Assembly (NCBI RefSeq): GCF_026016325.1
Contig: NZ_CP087203.1
Span: 1,240,001-1,304,000 of the forward strand
DNA: 64,000 nt
Source of the DNA: Pseudomonas sp. B21-056
GTDB lineage: Bacteria; Pseudomonadota; Gammaproteobacteria; Pseudomonadales; Pseudomonadaceae
Direction of reading: 5' to 3'
Shown in pieces: positions 54,416 to 62,229 of the stretch. The notes beneath the pieces were generated by a model. The model worked only from the letters and a program-made list of their open reading frames with translations, did not search any database and was not told the origin of the DNA. The first letter of the stretch is position 1, and each line of letters starts with the position of its first letter. A program made the position numbers and the translations under genes.

Positions 54416-56995
54416 TTAGATCCGTGTCTTCAATGCATAGAGTAAATCCAGCGCCCGGCGTGGTGTCAGGTCGTCCAGGTCGAGTTTGGCCAGTTCATCG
54501 AGCACCGGATGGGGCAGGCTGGCGAACAGGTCGCTTTGCTGCGGTACGGCCGGTTTGCCTTTGCTCGGGCGTGGTGTCTCGTGGGGCAGACTGGAGGTTT
54601 CCAGGCGGCTCAAGTGCTCGCGGGCGCGGCTGATCACCTCGCCCGGCACCCCCGCCAGCTGTGCCACTGCCAGGCCGTAGCTCTGGCTGGCCGGGCCGGG
54701 CAGCACATGGTGCAGGAACACGATGCGCTCGTTGTGCTCGGTAGCATTGAGGTGAACGTTGGCCACCAGCGGCTGGCTTTCCGGCAACACCGTCAGTTCG
54801 AAATAATGGGTGGCGAACAGCGTGTAGGCCCGCAGGTGCGCCAGGCGTTCGGCCGCTGCCCAGGCCAGGGACAGGCCGTCGAAGGTGCTGGTGCCGCGTC
54901 CGACTTCGTCCATCAGCACCAGGCTGCGTTCGGTGGCGTTGTGCAGGATGTTCGCGGTTTCGCTCATTTCCACCATGAATGTGGAACGCCCACCGGCCAG
55001 GTCATCGCTGGAGCCGATCCGGGTGAATATGCGGTCGACCAAGGACAGTTCGCAACTCGCCGCCGGTACGAAGCTGCCAATGTGGGCCAGCAGCACAATC
55101 AGCGCGGTCTGACGCATGTAGGTGGATTTACCGCCCATGTTCGGGCCGGTGATCACCAGCATGCGGGTGTTGTCGTCCAGGCTCAGGTCGTTGGCCACGA
55201 ACGGGGTGGTCAGTACCTGCTCGACCACTGGGTGGCGACCCTGGCTGATGCGCATGCACGGCTCACTGACGAAGCGCGGGCAGTTGAGGTCCAGGGTCAG
55301 CGCACGCTCGGCCAGGTTGCTCAGTACGTCCAGTTCCGCCAGGGCGGCAGCGGTGTCTTGCAAGGGCGGCAGTTGGCTGATCAGGTCTTCGAGCAGCGCT
55401 TCGTAGAGCATCTTCTCCCGGGCCAGGGCGCGGCTCTTGGCCGACAGCGCCTTGTCCTCGAACGCCTTGAGTTCCGGAGTGATGAAGCGCTCGGCACCCT
55501 TGAGGGTCTGGCGGCGGATGTAGTCGGCCGGCGCCTGTTCGGCCTGCTTGCTCGGCAATTCGATGAAGTAGCCGTGGATGCGGTTGTAGCCGACCTTGAG
55601 GTTACTCAGGCCGGTACGGGCTTTTTCCCGGGCTTCGAGGTCGATCAGGAACTGACCGGCGTTCTCGCTCAGCGCCTGCAGCTCGTCGAGCTCGGCGTCA
55701 TAACCGGTTTTCAGCACACCACCGTCACGGATCACGGCGGGCGGGTTATCGATGATGGCTTTTTCCAGCAACGCGGCCAGGTCCGGGTAGGTGCTGGTGA
55801 TCCGAGCCAGTTGTTGCAGGTGCGGGGCTTCGAGGTCGGTCATCGCCACCTGGAGTTCCGGCAGGGCACCGAGGGCATCGCGCAGGCGCGCCAGATCCCG
55901 CGGACGGGCGTTGCGCAGGCCGATCCGCGCCAGGATCCGCTCGATGTCGCCGATTTCCTTGAGTTGCGGTTGCAGCTGCTCGAAGCGATAACGATCCAGC
56001 AGGCAGGTAATGGAGCTCTGCCGCGCCAGCAACACCGTCAGGTCCCGCAGGGGACGGTTCAGCCAGCGCGTCAGCAACCGGCTGCCCATGGCGGTCTGGC
56101 ACCGATCAACCACCGATTGCAGGGTGTTGTCGCGTCCGCCGGCCAGGTTGGTGTCCAGCTCCAGGTTGCGCCGGCTCGCACCGTCCAGTACCACCGTGTC
56201 ATCCAGGCGCTCGTGGCGCAGGCTGCGCAAATGGGGCAGGGCGGTGCGCTGGGTTTCCTTGGCGTAGGCCAGCAGACAGCCGGCCGCGCCGATGGCCAGG
56301 GTCAGGTTTTCGCAGCCGAAGCCCTTGAGATCCTGGGTGGAAAACTGCTGGCAGAGACTTTTCAGCGCCGAGTCGCGCTCGAAATCCCACGGTGCCCGAC
56401 GCCGAACCCCACGGCGTTTTTCTGCCGGCAGGTCCTTGGGCCAGTCATCGGGAATCAACAGCTCCACGGGGTTGACCCGCTCCAGCTCCGCCAGCAGGTT
56501 TTCCCAACTCTTGATTTCCAACACCGAAAAATTGCCACTGGTGATGTCCAGCACTGCCAGGCCGAACAGGCGCTCGTCCCCCAGCACTGCGGCGATCAGG
56601 TTGTCCCGACGCTCATCCAGCAATGCCTCATCGCTGACAGTGCCCGGCGTGATGATGCGCACCACTTGCCTTTCCACTGGCCCCTTGCTGGTGGCCGGGT
56701 CACCGACCTGTTCGCAAATCACCACCGACTCACCGAGCTTGACCAGTTTCGCCAGGTAACCTTCCGCTGCGTGGTAAGGAATCCCACACATCGGAATCGC
56801 CATGCCCGCCGATTGCCCACGCGCCGTCAGGGTGATGTCCAACAGCTTGGCGGCCTTCTTCGCATCCTCATAGAAGATCTCGTAGAAGTCGCCCATGCGA
56901 TAGAACATCAGCTGATCGGGGTGCTGATTCTTCAGGCGCCAGTACTGCTGCATCATGGGCGTATGGGAGGACAGGTCGTTCACGGCTGTATTCAT
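54416..56995 (-). CDS. mutS: DNA mismatch repair protein MutS
   Basis: MutS recognises mismatches and recruits MutL. The 859-residue protein has the mismatch-contacting Phe-X-Glu in [15 protein letters not shown] near residue 40, the Walker A loop [16 protein letters not shown] near residue 615, and the Walker B region [20 protein letters not shown]. The start [10 protein letters not shown] was chosen over an extension of 12 residues. In this genus the gene beyond mutS is often cinA with a tailocin locus between them, which agrees with the content of 57200-64000. Confidence 0.97.
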   Translation of the reverse strand: MNTAVNDLSSHTPMMQQYWRLKNQHPDQLMFYRMGDFYEIFYEDAKKAAKLLDITLTARGQSAGMAIPMCGIPYHAAEGYLAKLVKLGESVVICEQVGDPATSKGPVERQVVRIITPGTVSDEALLDERRDNLIAAVLGDERLFGLAVLDITSGNFSVLEIKSWENLLAELERVNPVELLIPDDWPKDLPAEKRRGVRRRAPWDFERDSALKSLCQQFSTQDLKGFGCENLTLAIGAAGCLLAYAKETQRTALPHLRSLRHERLDDTVVLDGASRRNLELDTNLAGGRDNTLQSVVDRCQTAMGSRLLTRWLNRPLRDLTVLLARQSSITCLLDRYRFEQLQPQLKEIGDIERILARIGLRNARPRDLARLRDALGALPELQVAMTDLEAPHLQQLARITSTYPDLAALLEKAIIDNPPAVIRDGGVLKTGYDAELDELQALSENAGQFLIDLEAREKARTGLSNLKVGYNRIHGYFIELPSKQAEQAPADYIRRQTLKGAERFITPELKAFEDKALSAKSRALAREKMLYEALLEDLISQLPPLQDTAAALAELDVLSNLAERALTLDLNCPRFVSEPCMRISQGRHPVVEQVLTTPFVANDLSLDDNTRMLVITGPNMGGKSTYMRQTALIVLLAHIGSFVPAASCELSLVDRIFTRIGSSDDLAGGRSTFMVEMSETANILHNATERSLVLMDEVGRGTSTFDGLSLAWAAAERLAHLRAYTLFATHYFELTVLPESQPLVANVHLNATEHNERIVFLHHVLPGPASQSYGLAVAQLAGVPGEVISRAREHLSRLETSSLPHETPRPSKGKPAVPQQSDLFASLPHPVLDELAKLDLDDLTPRRALDLLYALKTRI

Positions 56996-57204
56996 CGGTG
57001 TCAGGCAAGCTCGTTGAAAGGTGTAGGGCAAAAGGAAGGGCAGGGGCCCGGCTTTTCCGCGATGGGCGCAAGGTTAACATGGGTGATCTGGTGCGACCCA
57101 AGGATGAGTGTCTTTCATTTTTTTGATCACACTGGATTTCTGATCTCAGGCATTTTCTTTTCAATCCTATGGCATGGAAATCTTTGACTGGGCATAAATC
57201 AGGC

Positions 57205-57232
57205 AACAAAAAGCCCGACACTTGGTCGGGCT
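57205..57232 (-). terminator. terminator of the zeta-toxin operon
   Basis: On the minus strand AGCCCGAC and GTCGGGCT form an 8-pair stem followed by TTTTTGTT. It lies 17 bases after the stop of the 55-residue gene. Confidence 0.8.
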
Positions 57233-57248
57233 GCTCTTGAATCTGATA

Positions 57249-57416
57249 TCAGGCTCGTTTCGCCTCGGCCTGCATCATCACCAGGTTTTGCTGCTTGGTA
57301 GCTTCCGTCAAAACCTCGCTATAAATACGCTTTTTTTGGTCCGATTTTGCATTACGAATAAAATCGGCAAAGGTACTTTTGGTTCCTTTGGACAAGCCTA
57401 GCTTGATCGAAATCAT
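57249..57416 (-). CDS. small protein overlapping the zeta-like toxin gene (candidate antitoxin)
   Basis: This 55-residue basic protein (MISIKLGLSKGTKSTFADFI, then RNAKSDQKKRIYSEVLTEAT, ending AEAKRA) is mostly helical by composition and has no signal peptide. Its ATG overlaps the stop of the zeta-like toxin gene by four bases (ATGA), and a GGAGGG ribosome binding site lies inside the end of that gene, so translation is coupled. Pairing with a toxin, small size and the shared terminator suggest an antitoxin, but I recognise no antitoxin family; this is inference. Confidence 0.65.
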   Translation of the reverse strand: MISIKLGLSKGTKSTFADFIRNAKSDQKKRIYSEVLTEATKQQNLVMMQAEAKRA

Positions 57417-58171
57417 AGGTGCCCTCCTGATGGTGGTTCGAGCATGGCCTCTAGATCGGCCCGCGTATGTTGCTCAGGGATATGGTAGTCAATTTTATCG
57501 ACACCAGCTTTGTAAAGTCGTCCCGAATTGTCGATATGTTTGAGCAGTAGATCCACATGAACGTCACCTTGGTACTCTAGCTTAAGCGCGTTCACTACGT
57601 CACGCGCGGCGAAGTATTGCCTGATGAAATGTTCTTTACGGATCCTCCTACCCTCGGCTGCCTCGCGAGCGTTAACGAATCCCCAAGCGAGCACCGGCGA
57701 TTGATATACATACAAAATCTGTACGAATCGTCCTTTTTTCAAGGAGCGATCTACGTTCCTTCTTGCTACGTCTATGTTGGAAAACGTTCCATCAAGGATG
57801 AAGGACTGCCTTTGATCCAACGCAAGATCCAAAATTTTATCGACCAAAATCGATACAGCGCCTTGAAAAAGCCAGGAATTTGCGCCGGTGTAGGCGGGAA
57901 ATTCGCTTCGTAACTCATCAGCGTCTATGCGCAGGATGGCTGCATCTGCAAATAGATTCACCAGAGCTATCGAGGCCTCGGTTTTACCTGCTCCTGGGGA
58001 ACCTGCCATGAAAACTGATACTGGCGCTTCTTCCGGTGGATAAAGCACCTTATCCGTGAGTCGCTTTGCGATTGCTTTTTTATTGGACCGAGCGAAGCGC
58101 AATGCGTCTTCGCTAATGGCGTGGTCTGCTGGTGCCATTATTTGGCTGCCTGCGTCGGCGTCCTCCGTCAT
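57413..58171 (-). CDS. zeta-toxin-like P-loop kinase
   Basis: The 252-residue protein resembles zeta/PezT toxins, which phosphorylate UDP-N-acetylglucosamine and starve cell-wall synthesis. Visible are the Walker A loop FMAGSPGAGKTEAS near residue 55, the substrate-binding DADELRSEFPAY, FILDGTFSNIDVARRN, and a lid with arginines (AAEGRRIRKEHFIRQYF). AGGAG precedes the ATG at 58171; the frame extends 67 codons upstream through a repeat and is not coding there. GC content is clearly lower than in the neighbours, a sign of transfer. It is the first gene of a two-gene operon. Confidence 0.85.
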   Translation of the reverse strand: MTEDADAGSQIMAPADHAISEDALRFARSNKKAIAKRLTDKVLYPPEEAPVSVFMAGSPGAGKTEASIALVNLFADAAILRIDADELRSEFPAYTGANSWLFQGAVSILVDKILDLALDQRQSFILDGTFSNIDVARRNVDRSLKKGRFVQILYVYQSPVLAWGFVNAREAAEGRRIRKEHFIRQYFAARDVVNALKLEYQGDVHVDLLLKHIDNSGRLYKAGVDKIDYHIPEQHTRADLEAMLEPPSGGHL

Positions 58172-58266
58172 CAACCAACTCCTTCTGATGATTCCTGCTG
58201 TCTGAACCGAGCTAAGCCAGACTACTTTATGCCTAATACTGTCCATTTGAGGAAGTCGACAAAGTG

Positions 58267-58354
58267 GTAGCGAGGGCGATTGCTCCCGTGTGGGTGCGAA
58301 GCCACAGAAAAGGGCTGCTTTGCAGCCCAGCGGGAGCGAGCTCCCTCGCCACAG
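58267..58354. repeat. palindromic repeat of the GGCGAGGGAGC type
   Basis: GTAGCGAGGGCGATTGCTCC at the left and GGGAGCGAGCTCCCTCGCCA at the right enclose AGAAAAGGGCTGCTTTGCAG, making an imperfect inverted repeat between the toxin gene and the second DUF6124 gene. Confidence 0.8.
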
Positions 58355-58456
58355 GTTCATCGTTTTGCTCAAGTGAGCAGTATGGCGACATATAAGTGGC
58401 GTTTTTTGTTTCTGTTCAAATCAAGCCTGTTTCACCTCGGTGTGCATCATGGATGC

Positions 58457-58810
58457 TTACCTCGGCTCAACCACATCCAACGCCCGGTTCGCCAGCAGTT
58501 GGCCCAGTTCGATCATTTGTTGGACCCCTAGCGCGATATGCCGCCGCGAGCCTTCCAGATCGAACGCCAGGTCACTGACCATGGCATTGGCCGAGGCGAG
58601 GGTTTCACTGAGGTTGGCGAGCAGGCATTCGGCATCGATGTTAGGGGCGATGATGAAAAGGGTGTCGAGTGTGTCGGATGTTTCTTTGTCGGTTTGTGGC
58701 TTGAGGTAGTAGTCCAAGGCCCGGGTGGCCGCTTCGTCGAGCGCCTTGGCTGACTGGGAGCGGGAGATATGATCGTCTGTAGATGGGGGATTCGGAGTGT
58801 GCTTAATCAT
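58457..58810 (-). CDS. DUF6124 family protein, copy 2
   Basis: This 117-residue protein shares the layout of the product at 12284-12643: MIKHTPNPP at the start, a conserved EAATRALDYYLKP, and LLANLSETLASANAMVSDLA, then GSRRHIALGVQQMIELGQLL. By eye roughly half of the residues are identical to the other copy, and most of the C-terminal half is. Function is unknown; the protein should be cytoplasmic. It has its own promoter and structured leader. It lies in the accessory region next to mutS rather than with other DUF6124 genes. Confidence 0.85.
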   Translation of the reverse strand: MIKHTPNPPSTDDHISRSQSAKALDEAATRALDYYLKPQTDKETSDTLDTLFIIAPNIDAECLLANLSETLASANAMVSDLAFDLEGSRRHIALGVQQMIELGQLLANRALDVVEPR

Positions 58811-59031
58811 GCTTCTTGGATCCTCGAAGTGGGAGCTACCACCGAGTCGCTACTAAACGAAGAGAGTGGCAACTGTACGCAGGTTAGTAGACCGGGGATC
58901 CAAGAAACCGGCGCACCCGAAGGCGCCCTGCGCACAGCTGCCATTGAATGCAGGATAGGAGTCCTGACTTAATGGAGCGATGTACATCTTGGATACCGAG
59001 CTACTAAACCCGATCACTGATGGGCAGTGAC
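58811..59031 (-). ncRNA. structured 5' leader RNA of DUF6124 gene, copy 2 (candidate translational switch)
   Basis: Read on the minus strand, the leader opens with hairpin TCACTG/CAGTGA (59014-59030), equivalent to the copy-1 hairpin with one compensatory G-C to A-U change. Strand A1 (58987-59008) carries TTAGTAG and ATCCAAGA, complementary to CTACTAA and TCTTGGAT in the middle strand A' (58884-58905). A2 (58813-58857) repeats TTAGTAG and GGATCCAAGAA and can pair with the same A' over part of the ribosome binding site GAGG. Conserved cores GCTGTGCGC (58930-58938) and GCGTACAGT (58872-58880) can pair; AGTTGCCAC/GTGGTAGCT (58866-58874, 58834-58842) matches the copy-1 hairpin with wobble changes. 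A UUCG hairpin occupies the same place as in copy 1. Confidence 0.7.
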
Positions 59032-59038
59032 GAGAACA

Positions 59039-59067
59039 AAACTACCGATTGGATCCAAGGTGCACAA
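59039..59067 (-). promoter_or_regulatory. promoter of the second DUF6124 leader
   Basis: On the minus strand TTGTGC and TAGTTT are separated by 17 bases and end 8 bases before the first leader hairpin, matching TTGTCC-N17-TAGCCT at the other locus. Confidence 0.55.
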
Positions 59068-59204
59068 GCCGGCGGATTCTGGCGTAGTTGTAGGCAGAGG
59101 CGCAAGGCGACGTAGCCTGGTGGCGCATATTTGAAGGACCGGAATCGGGCAGTTTCCCAAGAGGCTGTAGGGGAAATTTCCAACACAACGGGCGCACCGG
59201 ACCC

Positions 59205-59367
59205 TGTGGCGAGGGAGCTTGCTCCCGCTGATGTGCTCCCTGTAGGAACTGCCGAGCGAAGCGAGGCTGCGATCTTTTCCCAGACACTTGAATCCCAAGT
59301 GAAAGATCAAAGGCCCGAGCCTTCATCAGCTTCTACAGAGCCCAGCGGGAGCAAGCTCCCTCGCCAC
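59205..59367. repeat. nested palindromic repeats
   Basis: An outer pair (TGTGGCGAGGGAGCTTGCTC … GGGAGCAAGCTCCCTCGCCA) encloses an inner element of another family (CTGTAGGAACTGCCGAGCGA to CATCAGCTTCTACAG, about 59240-59337). One repeat appears to have inserted into another. The region 59068-59204 upstream holds no gene. Confidence 0.8.
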
Positions 59368-59411
59368 GGGTACAAAAAGAGTCGTTTCATCCTCCATATG
59401 CACGATTTATG

Positions 59412-59425
59412 CAAATCAGCATTTG
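59412..59425. promoter_or_regulatory. candidate autoregulatory operator of the tailocin repressor
   Basis: CAAAT-N4-ATTTG lies 25 bases before the repressor start and shares the GCATTTG core with the repeats at 60290-60322, suggesting binding by the same protein. Confidence 0.45.
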
Positions 59426-59449
59426 TCTTCTGCAAAAAGAACAAGCATC

Positions 59450-60193
59450 ATGCGTGTTATGCAAAAACGCAACGTTTCTACCGTATTAAGAGCATTGCTC
59501 GATCAGCACGGGATCTCCCCCACGGAGCTTCACCGGCGTACCGGCGTGCCTCAATCCACCCTCTCGCGGATCCTCAGCGGCAAGATCGTCGATCCTTCGG
59601 ATAAACACATCTCGAAGATCGCCGAATACTTTGCCGTGAGCACCGACCAGTTGCGCGGGCGCGCCGATGTCGCGCTTGCCGGCAACAGCCGCCGCGACGA
59701 GCCGCATTCCGAACTCAAGGACATAAGCCTGTGGGACGACGATACACCTGTCGAAGAAGACGAGGTGTCGGTCCCTTTTCTGCGTGAGGTTGAATTGGCT
59801 GCTGGATCAGGAAGATTCGTCATCGAGGAAAGCGAGCGCTCCAGCCTGCGCTTTGGCAAGCGCAGCCTGCGTCATAACGGCGTGCAGTTCGACCAGGCCA
59901 AATGCGTGACGGTACGCGGCAACAGCATGTTGCCGGTGCTGCGCGACGGCGCGACGGTTGGGGTGAATGCGGGTAAATGTGGCATTGGCGACATTGTCGA
60001 TGGCGACCTCTACGCCATCAATCACAACGGGCAACTGCGGGTGAAGCAGCTCTATCGCCTGCCTACCGGGATCCGCCTGCGCAGCTTCAACCGCGATGAA
60101 CATCCGGACGAAGACTACAGCTTCCAGGACATGCAGGAAGAACAGATCGTCATCCTCGGTCATGTCTTCTGGTGGGGCATGTACGCCCGCTAA
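59450..60193 (+). CDS. LexA-like tailocin repressor (PrtR type)
   Basis: PrtR-type proteins repress pyocin or tailocin genes until RecA-promoted self-cleavage after DNA damage. The 247-residue protein has a helix-turn-helix (ISPTELHRRTGVPQSTLSRI, residues 22-41) and a C-terminal S24 peptidase domain with the cleavage site Ala118-Gly119 (VELAAGSG), the nucleophile Ser159 in RGNSM and Lys199 in LRVKQL. All catalytic residues are present, so it should be inducible. Of two in-frame ATGs (59450, 59459) neither has a strong ribosome binding site. It precedes a terminator, operators and the tailocin promoter. Confidence 0.88.
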   Translation: MRVMQKRNVSTVLRALLDQHGISPTELHRRTGVPQSTLSRILSGKIVDPSDKHISKIAEYFAVSTDQLRGRADVALAGNSRRDEPHSELKDISLWDDDTPVEEDEVSVPFLREVELAAGSGRFVIEESERSSLRFGKRSLRHNGVQFDQAKCVTVRGNSMLPVLRDGATVGVNAGKCGIGDIVDGDLYAINHNGQLRVKQLYRLPTGIRLRSFNRDEHPDEDYSFQDMQEEQIVILGHVFWWGMYAR

Positions 60194-60210
60194 CCCCTCC
60201 GTTGTCAGAT

Positions 60211-60238
60211 AAAACCCGCCGTCGTGCGGGTTTTTTTT
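60211..60238 (+). terminator. terminator of the repressor gene
   Basis: AACCCGC and GCGGGTT form a 7-pair stem with loop CGTCGT, followed by eight T. It isolates the repressor from the tailocin promoter. Confidence 0.85.
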
Positions 60239-60289
60239 CGCCCCTGAAAAGGGCTGTAACCCCTGTCCCTGCTGGGTGCTAATGCGCTG

Positions 60290-60322
60290 ATGCATTTGCC
60301 GTGCATAAATAAATGCATTTGC
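60290..60322. promoter_or_regulatory. direct repeats ATGCATTTGC, probable repressor operators
   Basis: ATGCATTTGC occurs at 60290-60299 and 60313-60322, 23 bases (about two helix turns) apart, with an inverted pair TGCAT-N6-ATGCA (60302-60317) between. They lie just upstream of the -35 box of the tailocin promoter. Confidence 0.6.
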
Positions 60323-60325
60323 GCA

Positions 60326-60354
60326 TTGACTGTATATGCATACATGCATATTCT
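60326..60354 (+). promoter_or_regulatory. tailocin promoter with overlapping palindromic operator
   Basis: TTGACT (60326-60331) and TATTCT (60349-60354) are exactly 17 bases apart. The spacer and -10 box contain a perfect palindrome, ATATGCAT-AC-ATGCATAT (60334-60351), where a bound repressor would block RNA polymerase. The run to the first gene is about 175 bases. Confidence 0.7.
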
Positions 60355-60529
60355 GTGTCCAAGCCGCTCGACAAAGCCGGCTGGCAACACCGCTCTTTAG
60401 TTCCATCAACAGGCAGCGATGAACCGGCCTCAACGGTTCAGAGGGTTGGCAACTGACCCGGGTGTGCAGCGTAAAGCACCAGAAGCAGTTATCCGGCGGG
60501 CAGGGGCCGCGGCCGGAGGAACAATTTGA
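60355..60529. other. leader between the tailocin promoter and first genes
   Basis: About 175 bases with several short palindromes (for example GAACCGGCCTCAACGGTTC at about 60421-60439) and no gene larger than the small frame that begins at 60530. It ends in the strong ribosome binding site GGAGGA. Confidence 0.5.
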
Positions 60530-60685
60530 ATGGATCCGTACCGCGCCAGTCGCGCCGAAAGATCAAGCGCATTACTGAAAAGCCTGGGCGACCGGGCTTT
60601 TTGGAATGCCTGCGCCGTGAGGCGCTTCAAAACATACCGCCGCCAATGGAGGGCTTTCAATGCTGAAGGATTTCAGATGCGGTAG
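60530..60685 (+). CDS. small basic protein upstream of com, possible leader gene
   Basis: This 51-residue frame (MDPYRASRAERSSALLKSLG … RFKTYRRQWRAFNAEGFQMR) has a very good ribosome binding site, GGAGGA, nine bases before its ATG, and overlaps the com gene by 26 bases in another frame. It is rich in Arg and aromatic residues and matches no family I recognise. The overlap suggests translational coupling with com. It may be a real small protein or only a leader peptide. Confidence 0.5.
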   Translation: MDPYRASRAERSSALLKSLGDRAFWNACAVRRFKTYRRQWRAFNAEGFQMR

Positions 60686-60842
60686 CTGTAAACGACTTCT
60701 GGCCCGCGTGGGCGAGAACGCCGAACTCCAGATCAAGTGTTCCCGATGCGGGACGTTGAATCATGTGAAGGCCGTTGAGCCTCGAGTGATCGCCGTTGAG
60801 CGAACAACGTGCGCAGTAGACCGCACAACCAGTACTCAATGA
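60660..60842 (+). CDS. com: Com-family zinc-finger regulator
   Basis: The 60-residue protein has the four-cysteine zinc finger CGSCKRLLARVGENAELQIK followed by CSRCGTLN, as in Com of phage Mu, which binds mom mRNA and opens its start site. No mom-like DNA modification gene follows here; secreted-protein genes do. The ATG follows GGAGGG. It lies in the presumed tailocin transcript. Confidence 0.8.
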   Translation: MLKDFRCGSCKRLLARVGENAELQIKCSRCGTLNHVKAVEPRVIAVERTTCAVDRTTSTQ

Positions 60843-60863
60843 CATCCGTCGAGGTAACAACAA

Positions 60864-61508
60864 ATGAAACTATCCAAACAGCTTCTACTGGCGATTGCGT
60901 TTCTGTCGTCCTTCGTCTCGCTGAACAGCCGCGCTGATACAGCCATGTCCTGGAACTTGGCCAGGGACATGTACTTGATGACGGAACAGGCTCCGGCCGG
61001 TTCTGCGTGGTCTTTCATGCAGAACAAGACGGCGGTAAACGCTTCGGCCAACTACACGCTTTTTCCGGCGTTCCAAGCAGGCGTTTGCAACGGTAAGCCA
61101 ACCACTTGCTGGCGGGACGATGCCACTGGTGCCTGGATCTCCATTCCGAACGAAAGCTTCACCTTCACCGGCTCGGGCACCAGTTTCGTATTCAAAAAGG
61201 GCGACGTGGCGACGCATCCCGGCACCAACAGCCAGAGCATCTTCCGTTGGGCCAGTCCCGTTACCGGCAACATCAACGTATTGGGACGGGTCAACGACCT
61301 GCATAACGCATGCGGCGATGGTATTGGCTGGTCGCTCAACCTGGGTGACACCGTGCTCCAGTCCGGCAGTTTGGCAAACGGCGGCAGCACCACGTTCATG
61401 TTGAACAGTGTCGCAGTCACGTCGACGTCATCGCTCTATCTGGTCATTGATCGCAAAGCGAATAACTCCTGTGATGCGACCAGTATCGACATGCTCATCA
61501 CTCGTTAA
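60864..61508 (+). CDS. secreted protein of unknown family
   Basis: The 214-residue precursor has a signal peptide (MKLSKQLLLAIAFLSSFVSL, cleavage after NSRA) and a beta-rich mature part with two cysteine pairs possible (VCNGKPTTCW; HNACGDG and NSCDATS). GAGGT precedes the ATG. I recognise no family; repeated Gly, Ser and Thr and a probable sandwich fold are visible. It stands between com and a second secreted protein and the holin gene, an unusual place for a secreted, non-lytic protein. Confidence 0.7.
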   Translation: MKLSKQLLLAIAFLSSFVSLNSRADTAMSWNLARDMYLMTEQAPAGSAWSFMQNKTAVNASANYTLFPAFQAGVCNGKPTTCWRDDATGAWISIPNESFTFTGSGTSFVFKKGDVATHPGTNSQSIFRWASPVTGNINVLGRVNDLHNACGDGIGWSLNLGDTVLQSGSLANGGSTTFMLNSVAVTSTSSLYLVIDRKANNSCDATSIDMLITR

Positions 61509-61559
61509 GAGTGAAGTCCCCGCCGCTCAACCAGAACATTAAATCTTAAGGTACCTATT

Positions 61560-62141
61560 ATGAATCTCATCAAAAGAACCCTGTCCTCCTCCCTTCTGGC
61601 GTTCGCTCTTTTCAGCGCCGCAAGCAACGCCACCGCGGCGAACTTACTGATCAACGGCAGCTTCGAACAGCCAGGTTGCGCTGACAGTTGTGTATTGGAT
61701 ACACCGCAGAAGACCAACTTCATCACCGGTTGGACGACTTTTCTGTCAGGCGCGGAGTACTTCAACCCGGCCGCTTCGATCCGAGGGGCTGCGGCAGCTG
61801 ACGGCAATGTCATTGTCGATCTGGCGAACTCCATCTATGGCAACGGCGGCGGGATTCAGCAGAACTTTGCGACGGATGTCGGCGCTAAATATCGATTGAC
61901 CTTCAGTGCCGGTAACTCGGCGTATGCCAATCGTTCCGGAGAAGGAGTCGTCCAGGTGAAAGTTGCCGGGCAGACCGCCACTTTCAACACGCCGGCCGCT
62001 CACTCCCAGGCATTTACATGGGGCACTTTCACTTACGAGTTCACGGCGACTACGGCCCTGACGACCCTGGCGTTCTCGAACGAGCAGAACCCCTATGTCA
62101 ACTTTGCCTTTATCGACAACGTCATTGTTGAGCGTCTGTAA
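61560..62141 (+). CDS. secreted DUF642-like protein
   Basis: The 193-residue precursor has a signal peptide (MNLIKRTLSSSLLAFALFSA, ending NATA) and a galactose-binding-like fold recognisable from NLLINGSFEQPG, GWTTFLSGAEYFNP and GGIQQNFATDVGAKYRLTFS, which resemble DUF642 and PEP-CTERM-associated proteins. Such domains bind carbohydrate in other families. A TTAAGG motif lies before the ATG. It may be cargo carried by the tailocin island. Assignment is by motif resemblance only. Confidence 0.6.
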   Translation: MNLIKRTLSSSLLAFALFSAASNATAANLLINGSFEQPGCADSCVLDTPQKTNFITGWTTFLSGAEYFNPAASIRGAAAADGNVIVDLANSIYGNGGGIQQNFATDVGAKYRLTFSAGNSAYANRSGEGVVQVKVAGQTATFNTPAAHSQAFTWGTFTYEFTATTALTTLAFSNEQNPYVNFAFIDNVIVERL

Positions 62142-62229
62142 ACGTCGCCAGGCTTCAAAGCAAATCCTCTCTGCCGGACGTGAGGTCTTGAATCCCGTCC
62201 CCCCATCATCAATCACCCAGGAGGCGTGA

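Noticed and set aside
54509..57187. 892-codon open frame opposite mutS
   Set aside because: It mirrors the mutS codons, is rich in Gly, Gln, Val and Ala without domain structure, and has no ribosome binding site.
58172..58372. N-terminal extension of the zeta-like kinase to 319 residues
   Set aside because: The extra residues come from a palindromic repeat and non-coding DNA; AGGAG precedes the ATG at 58171.
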